A DNA stretch of 64,000 bases from Phycisphaerales bacterium (lineage in GTDB: Bacteria; Planctomycetota; Phycisphaerae; Tepidisphaerales; Tepidisphaeraceae). The position numbers were made by a program, and so were the translations under genes. The stretch is taken from positions 62,001 through 126,000 of the forward strand of contig JADYZN010000061.1 in the NCBI GenBank assembly GCA_020853095.1, given 5' to 3'. Below, one piece after another: positions 1 to 8,242 of this stretch (its first letter is position 1; the number at the start of each line of letters is the position of its first letter). The notes below the pieces were generated by a model, which worked only from the letters and a program-made list of their open reading frames with translations, was not told the origin of the DNA and searched no databases.

Positions 1-992
1 CCGGGGGTATAGTTTGTGATGCCCTGTGTCTGGGCGATGACCCAGGATTGGGAGATCGTGTTGTCAAAACCCACCAGGGCGGCCGGCTGGTTGGAGCCGT
101 CGATCGACAGCAAATCGACGCTGAAACCTGCGGCCGAGGCCAGATTCAGCGTGCCGTTGATTGCCAGCAAATCCCAGTTGGTTCCCGGCGTGCCGGCGGG
201 GGCGTTGATTTCAAATTGATAGTTGCCGCCGGCAAACCAGTTCTGGTCGCCGGTGTGCAACGTGCCGATGCTGGAGCCGGGGGCGAGGGTTCCATGAAGG
301 TCGATCGCGCCGGTGAGATGGCCGTTGCCGCCGAGGGTTCCCAGTGGATCGACCAGAACCGCCCCGCTGCCGGTGGCCGATGTGTTGACGGGGTTGTTGA
401 TCCGCAGCACGCCGGCGCTGAGGGTGGTTCCGCCGGAATAGTCATTCAGACCGCCGGTCAGTTCCAGCGTGCCGCCGCCGGTCTTGGTCAATTTTCGGCC
501 CGATCCGCTGATCTTGCCGGAGATGAGCAGCGTGTTGGACTCAGGTGTGCCCGGGGTTTGAATTTCAAACACCTGATCGGCGGCAAGGGTCAGGTTGACG
601 CTGATGGTGTGTTGGCCGCTTGCCGATTCAACGGTCAACCCCGTTCCGCCGGCCGCGTTGAGGGTGATTGTTCTGGCGCTGGTGCTTCCTTTGATTGTGT
701 AGGAATTGGCGGCATTGCCATTGAAGGCGAGACTGTCGATGGTGGTGCTGCTGCTGATGGTCACAGTCGGGTGTGTTGCGCCGACGGTACTGAAGGTCAC
801 CAAATCATCGTCATCCGGCAGGTTGCTGGTGTTCTGATTGGCGTCCGGACGCAAAGACCAGTTGGTATTGCCGTTGTTTGATGAGTTCCAGGTCCCACTG
901 ACGTCGCCATACCAATGAAATGGTTGGGAAGCAGCCATTGCCGACAAAGGACAACAAACCAACACCGCCCCAAAAAAAACGTGCCGAACCAT
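1..992 (-). CDS. Autotransporter-type beta-strand repeat surface protein, 3' end outside window
   Basis: Reading the minus strand from an ATG at 992 gives an open frame of about 330 codons that leaves the window without a stop. A GGAGGA ribosome-binding site lies just upstream. Residues 1-20 form a signal peptide (MVRHVFFGAVLVCCPLSAMA) ending in an AxA-like site. The mature part is rich in Thr, Ser, Gly and Asn, and around residues 165-200 carries the pattern LTKTGGGTLELTG followed by SGGTTLSAGVLRI, which is the hallmark of the autotransporter-associated beta-strand repeat (PATR). Such proteins are exported and form beta-helical stalks on the cell surface. In planctomycetes they often end in a PEP-CTERM sorting signal; whether this one does cannot be seen. 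The substrate or partner is unknown. Confidence 0.85.
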   Translation of the reverse strand, partial: MVRHVFFGAVLVCCPLSAMAASQPFHWYGDVSGTWNSSNNGNTNWSLRPDANQNTSNLPDDDDLVTFSTVGATHPTVTISSSTTIDSLAFNGNAANSYTIKGSTSARTITLNAAGGTGLTVESASGQHTISVNLTLAADQVFEIQTPGTPESNTLLISGKISGSGRKLTKTGGGTLELTGGLNDYSGGTTLSAGVLRINNPVNTSATGSGAVLVDPLGTLGGNGHLTGAIDLHGTLAPGSSIGTLHTGDQNWFAGGNYQFEINAPAGTPGTNWDLLAINGTLNLASAAGFSVDLLSIDGSNQPAALVGFDNTISQSWVIAQTQGITNYTP

Positions 993-1271
993 GATATTCC
1001 TCCAACCTGATGTGCCGCCGATTTGCCAAAACATCCCCGGCGGGTGGGAGCCATTTTATTTGTCGAGGAAGAAAAGGAAAGAAAAATCTGCCACGGTTAG
1101 AAAATTATCCGCATAAAGCCCGGCTGGGCTGATTTTCAAAATCTTGCTTATTGTGGCTTGATTGTCGATGCCGTGATGGCCGCCAGAATAGTTCGATCCA
1201 GCTTAAATTCTTGAAATGGTGATCCAGATTTATTATGCATTCCATCAGATTTCACATGGTATAATGTGGAC

Positions 1272-1481
1272 ATGGCGGTTTCGATCCGCAAACATCTACG
1301 CTCAGATACGATCCATCTGCCCGAAGCGGCGGCGTTGGTGGGCAAGCATGTCCGAATCATTGTGATTGAAGAACCCACTCCCCTCCCGCGGCGGGACCTT
1401 TCCGCATTGGACCGGTTGGCCGGCAAGATCGACCTGGATTACGAAGCGATAGAGGATTTGCGTCGGCGGAGCGTTGCATGA
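1272..1481 (+). CDS. VapB-like antitoxin
   Basis: A 69-residue acidic/basic small protein beginning MAVSIRKHLRSDTIHLPEA, resembling the short beta-strand DNA-binding antitoxins of VapBC pairs, with a toxin-wrapping C-terminal tail (DLDYEAIEDLRRRSVA). An in-frame GTG lies two codons upstream at 1266, so the start is not fully certain. Its stop overlaps the start of the next gene (ATGA), the usual translational coupling of antitoxin and toxin. It would neutralise the downstream PIN toxin and probably repress its own promoter. Identification rests mainly on size, position and the partner. Confidence 0.7.
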   Translation: MAVSIRKHLRSDTIHLPEAAALVGKHVRIIVIEEPTPLPRRDLSALDRLAGKIDLDYEAIEDLRRRSVA

Positions 1482-1867
1482 TCCTGGTCGATACCTCGGT
1501 CCTGGTCAGCTATCTCCGGTCGGCATCCCCCGCGATTCGGGAAGTGTTCGCCTCAACGGATTGCGGTATTTGTGGAGTGACCCGCGCGGAAATTCTGCAT
1601 GGTGCGCGGACTCCGGAGGATGCCAAAAGCCTCTGCGATGCGATGGATGTGTTTAATCAGGTTCCATTGCTACAGTCCACTTGGGATCACTTGGGGAATC
1701 ATCTGGCCGCTTTGCGGATAAAAGGTCTGCCCATGCCTTTTCAGGATGTGTTGTTGGCGACAATCGCCATCGACAATGACTTCATGCTGTGGTCGTATGA
1801 TGCTCACTTCCGGACAATTCAAGATGTCTTGAGCAATCTGAAGCTTTTCGACGGGCCTGTTGGATGA
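1478..1867 (+). CDS. vapC: VapC-family PIN-domain toxin (ribonuclease)
   Basis: A 129-residue PIN domain covering the whole protein. The expected acidic metal-binding residues are visible: D5 in ILVDTSVLVSYL, E38 in RAEILHG, D90 in FQDVLLATIA and D108 in YDAHF. VapC toxins cleave tRNA or rRNA when released from VapB and so arrest growth. It overlaps the antitoxin gene by four bases, and is convergent with mraY. The catalytic set is intact, so the toxin is probably functional. The RNA target cannot be read from sequence. Confidence 0.85.
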   Translation: MILVDTSVLVSYLRSASPAIREVFASTDCGICGVTRAEILHGARTPEDAKSLCDAMDVFNQVPLLQSTWDHLGNHLAALRIKGLPMPFQDVLLATIAIDNDFMLWSYDAHFRTIQDVLSNLKLFDGPVG

Positions 1868-1970
1868 GATCGCAATGTGATGTCGTGCGATAACTGTACG
1901 GATCGATTCGTTTCCGGTTGTCGTTCCCGACATCGTTGCAAAGACGAGATACCCAGCAAACGTTTGTTGA

Positions 1971-3113
1971 TTATCTCAATTTCACCGTCGCCAGCGCCAT
2001 GGCCGCCAGCATGGCGGTGAGGAGCCAGAATCGCACGACGACTTGGTTTTCGGTCCATCCCTTGCGCTGGAAATGGTGGTGCAGGGGGGACATCAGGAAG
2101 ATTCGTCGTCCTTCGCCATATCGGCGGCGGGTGTATTTGAAATAGCCCACCTGCAGGATGACCGACAGGGCTTCGATGACGAAGATGCCGCCGACCATGA
2201 AGAGCATCAATTCCTGGCGGGTGACGATGGCGATGTATCCCAGCAGGCCGCCCAGTGCCAGCGAACCGGTGTCCCCCATGAAGACTTTGGCCGGGTTGCA
2301 GTTGTACCAGAGAAACCCCAACGAGGCGCCGGTCATCGCCCCGGCCAGAACCGCCATCTGGTCGGAAGCCTGGATGTAGGTCAGCAGCAAGGTTCCGGCC
2401 AGATCGTCCGTGCCGACGATCAGGGCCAGGACCAGAAACGCAAAGGAGACGATGGCCGTGCAACCGGAGGCCAGTCCGTCCAGGCCATCGGTCAAATTGA
2501 CGGCGTTGGATGAACCGGTCATCACCAGCGTGCCGAGGATGACAAATCCGGTCAGTCCCAGCGGGATGAAAACGTTCTTGAAAAACGGGAAATAAAAGCG
2601 GTTGGCGGCCGGGATGTTCTGGTGATATTGAAACGTGAAATAACAAAGCACCACCCCCAGGCCGACTTGAAACAGGAGTTTTTCAAGCGTGGTCAGCCCC
2701 TGCCGCGAACCCTGGCGGCGGCCGGCGGTCAGTTTCAACCAGTCGTCGGTGGCTCCGACCGCCCCCAGCCACAATAGGCACAAGAGGGCCATCTGCACGT
2801 AAAAGTTGCGCAGGTCGGCCATCAGTAGCGTGGTGATGGCGATGGAGGCGATGATGAGGATGCCCCCCATGGTGGGGGTTCCTTTTTTCCCCTCCATCAA
2901 CTTGTTGATCTCGGCCTGGTCGAATTCCGGCAGATCGCCGATCTTTTGTTGCCGCAGCCAGCCGATGATGCGCGGGCCGAACAGGATGCACAGAAAAAAA
3001 CTCAGCAGCACCGAGATGGTGGCCTGGAAGGAGGGAAACATAAACACGCGCAAAAACCGCAGGTTGTGGACCTGTATCCACTCCCAGTAGTGGTTGACGA
3101 GCATGTAAATCAT
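1971..3113 (-). CDS. mraY: Phospho-N-acetylmuramoyl-pentapeptide-transferase
   Basis: 380 residues with about ten hydrophobic segments. Family motifs are all present: KKGTPTMGG near residue 75, GATDDW, NAVNLTDGLDGLASG with the catalytic Asp pair, GDTGSLALGG and SPLHHHFQRKGW near the C-terminus. The enzyme sits in the inner membrane and transfers phospho-MurNAc-pentapeptide from UDP to undecaprenyl phosphate, giving lipid I. The start overlaps the stop of murF by four bases (ATGA), so it is translated as part of a murE-murF-mraY unit. The usual next genes (murD, ftsW, murG) do not follow; instead a convergent toxin gene lies downstream. Confidence 0.97.
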   Translation of the reverse strand: MIYMLVNHYWEWIQVHNLRFLRVFMFPSFQATISVLLSFFLCILFGPRIIGWLRQQKIGDLPEFDQAEINKLMEGKKGTPTMGGILIIASIAITTLLMADLRNFYVQMALLCLLWLGAVGATDDWLKLTAGRRQGSRQGLTTLEKLLFQVGLGVVLCYFTFQYHQNIPAANRFYFPFFKNVFIPLGLTGFVILGTLVMTGSSNAVNLTDGLDGLASGCTAIVSFAFLVLALIVGTDDLAGTLLLTYIQASDQMAVLAGAMTGASLGFLWYNCNPAKVFMGDTGSLALGGLLGYIAIVTRQELMLFMVGGIFVIEALSVILQVGYFKYTRRRYGEGRRIFLMSPLHHHFQRKGWTENQVVVRFWLLTAMLAAMALATVKLR

Positions 3114-4528
3114 GATGCGGTTCGACGGCGGGTTGGCCGCGCGGTCTGCGAAGCGGATTCCAGGACCGGCGCGATCTCTTCCAGATGGATCGCACGCGAG
3201 CCTTTGAGCAGGATCGTGTCATTGGGCTGGATGATGGCCGACAATGCCTTGGCGGCGGCCGTCGAGTCGGCGTGGTGGGAGATCGCCTCCGCGTTCATCC
3301 CCGATTCCCGCGCCACCTTCGCGATCAAGGCCGACAGCGGCCCCACGCACAGCAGCCGATCCAGCGGACAGGTCGCGACAAATTCCCCCATCTCGCGGTG
3401 AAACCGTTCGGAAGACTGGCCCAGCTCCCGCATGTCCCCCAGCACGGCGATTCGGCGGGATGCGGCCGGCAACGAACAGAGCGTCTCCAGCGCCGCCCGC
3501 ATCGACGCGGGGTTGGCGTTGTACGCATCGTTCAACAGCGTCAACTGGCCGAGGTGCTGAAGTTGCAGCCTCATCTCCGGGCCGTTCGCCTGCGCCAGGC
3601 TCTCGATGATCGAATCTTCGTTCAACCCCATTCGCCGGGCGACGGCAATGGCGGCCAGGGCGTTGGCGGCGGTGTGTTTGCCCAGGATCGGGATGAAGAT
3701 CCGCCGGCGGGGGTTGTTGTTCAGCAGAAAACTCACCCCTTTTTCATCGCATTGAATTTCGGTGGCGAACAGGTCGTTGGTCTGTCTGAATCCGAAGGTG
3801 ATCCGTTTGCCCGAATAAGGCTGAACCAGCGTCAACAATTCATCATCGTCCCCGTTGACGACCAGCAACCCCTTCCTGTTCAGGCCGCTGATGATGCTGG
3901 ATTCCTCCCGACGCACGCCGGCCAGATCGTCCAATCCTTCCAGGTGCTCTGCCGTGCAGTTGGTGATCACCGCGATGTCCGGCAACGCCATGTCGCTGAG
4001 AACCTTGATCTCGCCATGGTGATTGGTCCCCATCTCCAGCACCAGATAATCCTGCGAAGGATCGGCCGGAAAAATGGTCAACGGCACGCCGATGTCATTG
4101 TTAAAGCTCTTGGGAGAGATCGACCCGCGCAGTTTTCCACGCAACGCCGCGTCGATCAGATTCTTGGTGCTCGTCTTGCCGTTGGACCCGCCGACCGCGA
4201 TGACCTTGCTGATCATCTGCTGGCGGACGTACCGGGCGAGTTTCCCCAGGGCAACCCGCGTGTCGGGAACGTGAATCAGGTGGACGTTGGGCAACGTCTC
4301 GGCCGGCTGGTGATCCACCAGCGCCGCGATCGCCCCGGCGCCCGCGGCATCTCGCAAAAAACGATGGGCGTCGAACTTGTCCCCCTTCAACGCGACAAAC
4401 AAACACCCTTTTTCCAGCCGCCGCGTGTCGGTGCAAATCGCCGCGATCGGCGGAACCGTCGCCGGGATCGGCGTTAAGGCCTTGCCACCAATGGCTTTGC
4501 GAATTTGGTGTAATGACAGCGGCTTCAT
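3110..4528 (-). CDS. murF: UDP-N-acetylmuramoyl-tripeptide--D-alanyl-D-alanine ligase
   Basis: 472 residues, the usual length. An ATP-binding P-loop GGSNGKTSTKN sits near residue 113; the N-terminal substrate domain has CTDTRRLEKGCLFVAL and the middle has LEMGTNHHGEI and NCTAEHLEGL, all typical of MurF. It adds D-Ala-D-Ala to the UDP-MurNAc-tripeptide in the cytoplasm, the last soluble step before MraY. It lies 36 bases after murE and overlaps mraY by four bases. Confidence 0.96.
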   Translation of the reverse strand: MKPLSLHQIRKAIGGKALTPIPATVPPIAAICTDTRRLEKGCLFVALKGDKFDAHRFLRDAAGAGAIAALVDHQPAETLPNVHLIHVPDTRVALGKLARYVRQQMISKVIAVGGSNGKTSTKNLIDAALRGKLRGSISPKSFNNDIGVPLTIFPADPSQDYLVLEMGTNHHGEIKVLSDMALPDIAVITNCTAEHLEGLDDLAGVRREESSIISGLNRKGLLVVNGDDDELLTLVQPYSGKRITFGFRQTNDLFATEIQCDEKGVSFLLNNNPRRRIFIPILGKHTAANALAAIAVARRMGLNEDSIIESLAQANGPEMRLQLQHLGQLTLLNDAYNANPASMRAALETLCSLPAASRRIAVLGDMRELGQSSERFHREMGEFVATCPLDRLLCVGPLSALIAKVARESGMNAEAISHHADSTAAAKALSAIIQPNDTILLKGSRAIHLEEIAPVLESASQTARPTRRRTAS

Positions 4529-4564
4529 AATCCAGCGGCGGCTCCCCGTGGGATGATCCGCACT

Positions 4565-6040
4565 TTACCTTTGCACCGTCAATCGGTCGTTCAAAACGCG
4601 GTTCGCTTCCTCGACATCATCAAAATGGCGCTTTTCAGTTCCGATAATCTGGTAATTTTCGTGACCTTTTCCCGCCAGCAGGATGATGTCGCCGGCCTGG
4701 GCGTCCATCAATGCCAATTCGATGGCGCGCCGGCGATCCGGCTCAACCACCACCGACGTTGATTTATCGGCAGGGATGCCCGCAAGAATTTCATCAATGA
4801 TCCCCTGCGGATTCTCGGTCCTTGGATTGTCGCTGGTGATGATGACCAGGTCAGCGAATTTGACCGCGGTGCGAGCCATTCGCGGACGTTTGGTCCGGTC
4901 CCGGTCGCCGCCGCATCCGAACAGAACGCGGAGCTTGCCGTGTGCCAGCGACCGTAATGCCGACAGGACGTTTTTCAACGCATCGTCCGTATGGGCGTAG
5001 TCCACCAGCACGGCGAACGGCTGCCCGGAACGCACCGCCTGCAACCGCCCGGGCGCTCCCTGCGCATCTTTCAAACCCGCGGCGATCTGATGTACCGATA
5101 ACCCGAACGTCTCGCCGACCAATGCGGCCGCCGTCAGGGCGTTTTCGATGTTGTGCCGGCCGATCAGTTGCATTTGCACGTTGGCCTGGCCATCGGGCGT
5201 CACCAGCACAAAATGGCTTCCCTGCGCGGTCACGGCGATGTCGCGGGCCTGGTAATCGGCCTTCTGGTTCAATCCGAAGCGAATGATCCGCCCCGACGTG
5301 TCGCGGACCATGCGGGAGGCGTGTGGGTCCTCCGCATTGACCACCGCGATCGCCTGATCGTTCAACCCCTCGAACAGCATCGCCTTGGCGTCCGCGTAGG
5401 CGTCCATGGTCTTGTGATAATCCAGGTGGTCGCCCGTCAGGTTGGTGAAGGCGGCCGCCGCGAATTCAATGCCGGCGGTGCGATGCTGGTGCAGCGCGTG
5501 GCTGGAAACCTCCATGGCACAGCTCTGGCAGCCGTTGTCGCGCATGGTGGCCAATAATCCGGCCAGCTCGATCGCGCCGGGCGTGGTCATGGCCGCCTCG
5601 GCGGTCGTCTTCCCATCGTCGATCTCAACCGTCCCGATCAGGCCACAGCGCCGGCCGATTTTGGACAGCAGGTGACGGACCAGATAGGTCGTGGTGGTTT
5701 TGCCGTTGGTGCCGGTGACGCCAAGGATCCTGACCTTTTGGGTGGGTTGGCCAAAAAACGCATGGGCGAGCAATGGCGTGGCCGATGCGGCGTCCTGAAT
5801 CAAAATCTGCGGCAGATCACAACCGTCGATCCGGTTTTGTGTCAGGATCGCCGCCGCGCCGCGGGTGGCGGCATCGGCGACAAACCGCGCCCCATCGGTC
5901 TTCGTGCCGGGGCGGGCGATAAACAACGATCCGGGGATCACCCGCCGGGAATCATCAACAATCGCGGTGATGGGGATGTTGGGAATCGAATCGAAGGAAA
6001 GTCTGGAATCGAGTTGCCGCAGTAGCTCGTGCAGAAGCAT
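4565..6040 (-). CDS. murE: UDP-N-acetylmuramoyl-tripeptide synthetase, meso-diaminopimelate type
   Basis: 491 residues with P-loop GVTGTNGKTTTT near residue 108 and the Mur-ligase core (TNLTGDHLDYHKTM, YAHTDDALKN). The motif DNPR within ITSDNPRTENPQ near residue 405 is the signature of MurE enzymes that add meso-diaminopimelate rather than lysine. This indicates a Gram-negative type peptidoglycan. It is the first gene of the murE-murF-mraY operon and follows the RNase D gene by 112 bases on the same strand, so it may have its own promoter. Confidence 0.96.
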   Translation of the reverse strand: MLLHELLRQLDSRLSFDSIPNIPITAIVDDSRRVIPGSLFIARPGTKTDGARFVADAATRGAAAILTQNRIDGCDLPQILIQDAASATPLLAHAFFGQPTQKVRILGVTGTNGKTTTTYLVRHLLSKIGRRCGLIGTVEIDDGKTTAEAAMTTPGAIELAGLLATMRDNGCQSCAMEVSSHALHQHRTAGIEFAAAAFTNLTGDHLDYHKTMDAYADAKAMLFEGLNDQAIAVVNAEDPHASRMVRDTSGRIIRFGLNQKADYQARDIAVTAQGSHFVLVTPDGQANVQMQLIGRHNIENALTAAALVGETFGLSVHQIAAGLKDAQGAPGRLQAVRSGQPFAVLVDYAHTDDALKNVLSALRSLAHGKLRVLFGCGGDRDRTKRPRMARTAVKFADLVIITSDNPRTENPQGIIDEILAGIPADKSTSVVVEPDRRRAIELALMDAQAGDIILLAGKGHENYQIIGTEKRHFDDVEEANRVLNDRLTVQR

Positions 6041-6152
6041 TGGGAATCCTTTCCCGATGAGGCGATTGAGGCATGGCCCTCCCGGCCAAGCACCGGCTTT
6101 AAGATATCACGCTCAGGAAGGCGATTCAATCCGACAGGCCGGTTTTACCCCT

Positions 6153-7484
6153 TTATTCAGGCGGGGTGGAGCGGGGGTTTTTGGATGGGGAATGGGTCTG
6201 CAAACCCCGTTCATCGAAATAAAATTCCGCCCGCATCTCCTGTTGGACCATGTTCAGAACGGTCTGGCCGACGGCCGACCGCCGCCAGCTTCGCAGCAAC
6301 CGCAGATCCAGGTTGTCAGCGCCTCCGTTGGCCAATGCACGGTACAATTCGCCCGTCTCCTGGCGGCTGCTGACCAGCGCCGGGTCGATCCCCAACCCCG
6401 CCGACAGACATTGCACCAGTGCCCAAAGCCCATCGGCCCGGAATTTCTCCACCGGGCGTTCCTCATGCTGTTTCACGGTCGGCAACTGGTCGGGTGGCAA
6501 CGCGCAGGCGCGGTTGATCGCCTCGACGATCGCTCCCCCATGGGCCTCCTCCACCGGCCGGGGCAACCCGCGCACGCGATTGAGCTTTTCGACCGTTTTG
6601 ATCGGGGTTTTGGCCAGGTCCACCAGCACCTCATCCCGCACCAGCGATCGCGGCGGCACATCCTGGTTTCTGGCCACCGCATCCCGCCAGATGAGCAGTT
6701 CCCGCGCGATTGCCAGCCCCTGTGCCGACAGGGATGTTGACCCGCGCAATCGGCCCACCTGCGTTTCCGGGTCAAACTGGTAGAGCCGAACCTGCGTCAT
6801 GGCCTGACATTCCTGCCTGGCCCATTCGGCCCGCTCGCCAACCTGCAACTTTTGACCCAATTCCCGCCGCATCGCCGGCAGATACCGAACATCCTCCGCC
6901 GCGTAATGCAGTTGCATCGTCGACAAGGGCCGCTGGTCCCAATGGCTGAAGGTCAGCCCTTTGCCCAGTTTGACCCCCGACAGTTCCTTGACCAGTTTGG
7001 ACAAGGCCACCGGATATCCGATCCCCACAAAACCGGCCGCGATCTGCGTGTCGAACACGTTGGCCGGCTGACCATGATGAAGACGGACCACCGGTTCCAG
7101 GTCCTGCTGGCCGGCGTGGACGATTTTTTCGATCTTTTCATCGCACAACAATTGCCAGAAGGGCGTCAAATCCAATCCGGCCAACGGATCGATCAACGCC
7201 ACGCGCTGAGCCGATGCCACCTGGATCAGGCACAATTTTGGAATGTAGGTCAATTCGCCGATGAATTCGCTGTCGTAACCAAAACAATCCACCCCGGAAA
7301 GATGGTCGATCAACCCGGCCAGCGCTGTGGGCGTGTCGATGAGCTGTGGCGGCCCGGCCGGCACCAGCGGATCATCGGCCACCACCGCCGGCAGGTCAGC
7401 CGGCAAGGCATGGGCCTGTTGATGCGCAGCCGATCGATGTCGCGAACGCCACGACATGCCGGATGACTTTTTCGATTGAGACAT
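6153..7484 (-). CDS. RNase D-like 3'-5' exonuclease with HRDC domain
   Basis: 443 residues. The exonuclease part shows the DEDDy set: D71 and E73 in FGYDSEF, D in HAGQQDLEPV, and Y/D in YAAEDVRYLP. A following helical region (SARELLIWRD-like, then KTPIKTVEKLNRVRGLP) fits the HRDC nucleic-acid binding domain of RNase D. RNase D trims 3' ends of tRNA precursors and other small RNAs. An N-terminal stretch of about 40 polar residues is extra. It is transcribed towards murE and divergent from the response-regulator gene. Confidence 0.9.
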   Translation of the reverse strand: MSQSKKSSGMSWRSRHRSAAHQQAHALPADLPAVVADDPLVPAGPPQLIDTPTALAGLIDHLSGVDCFGYDSEFIGELTYIPKLCLIQVASAQRVALIDPLAGLDLTPFWQLLCDEKIEKIVHAGQQDLEPVVRLHHGQPANVFDTQIAAGFVGIGYPVALSKLVKELSGVKLGKGLTFSHWDQRPLSTMQLHYAAEDVRYLPAMRRELGQKLQVGERAEWARQECQAMTQVRLYQFDPETQVGRLRGSTSLSAQGLAIARELLIWRDAVARNQDVPPRSLVRDEVLVDLAKTPIKTVEKLNRVRGLPRPVEEAHGGAIVEAINRACALPPDQLPTVKQHEERPVEKFRADGLWALVQCLSAGLGIDPALVSSRQETGELYRALANGGADNLDLRLLRSWRRSAVGQTVLNMVQQEMRAEFYFDERGLQTHSPSKNPRSTPPE

Positions 7485-7693
7485 AATGAATCAGCCTGTG
7501 GTTTTGACTACGAAAATTCATGGCTGTGACGTGCGACAAATTTGACGCCCGGCCGGTACAACCTGTCCTGGTGATCATCAGATTGCCGGTGGCCCATCGT
7601 ACCGTATTTCACGATGAGACTCATCATGGGCATGGGATGCCGCTTTTGGCGATTGATGGAAAAATTGGCATCGAATTTGCGACCTCTTGTACG

Positions 7694-8116
7694 ATGCAGT
7701 TGGTCTCCACGTCAACCATCTTCGATCCTCCCCAGCCGCAACCGGCGAAAATTCCGGTCCTTGTGGTCGAAGATGAACCGATCTCCCGCAGGGCGCTGGT
7801 GGCGCTGCTGGATGACAGCGGCTATCGTCCGATGCCCGCCGCATCCGCCGAGGAGGCGCTTGATCTTCTGGCCCAAGGCCAATACCCGGGCCTGGCTTTG
7901 ATCGACCTGGATCTTCCCGGCATGAACGGCCTGGAATTCATTCAATGGCTTCGACGGTTCGTTCCCCAGATCACGCCGGTCCTGGTGACCGCCACCAGCC
8001 GCGAACGGATCGATCTTTTGCGACAAGAACATCAGGACATCCTGTACGTTCGCAAACCGATCGATTATACCCGCCTTCTGAAACTGATCGAGGAACACAT
8101 CAGGAAATTCCATTAA
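7694..8116 (+). CDS. Stand-alone response-regulator receiver protein
   Basis: 140 residues that are almost entirely a receiver domain. Visible landmarks are the acidic pocket VVEDEP, the phospho-acceptor Asp in LIDLDLPGMNGLEF, the conserved Thr in LVTATS and Lys in YVRKPID. There is no output domain, so it acts by protein contact (CheY-like) or as a phosphate relay. An in-frame ATG exists at 7520, but the extra 58 residues look unlike a protein domain, so the internal ATG just before the family core was chosen. No histidine kinase is adjacent. Confidence 0.85.
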   Translation: MQLVSTSTIFDPPQPQPAKIPVLVVEDEPISRRALVALLDDSGYRPMPAASAEEALDLLAQGQYPGLALIDLDLPGMNGLEFIQWLRRFVPQITPVLVTATSRERIDLLRQEHQDILYVRKPIDYTRLLKLIEEHIRKFH

Positions 8117-8242
8117 ATTCAACGGCCCGCTCGGCCTTCATGTCGCCGGACGGGTTGCCATCCGCGAATTGCACATGGTTCAGCTTTCTCTAAGATGCCC
8201 GCGGCCATCCATGACCTATGAGATCAGGTGGCCCGGGGCATC

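Noticed and set aside
48-881. 277-codon plus-strand frame at the left edge
   Set aside because: The minus strand carries a signal peptide and beta-strand repeat protein with a good ribosome-binding site; the plus frame is its shadow.
1117-1130. Terminator-like hairpin AGCCC/GGGCT
   Set aside because: Only a 5-bp stem, no gene ends on either side at that point, and no convincing U-run follows.
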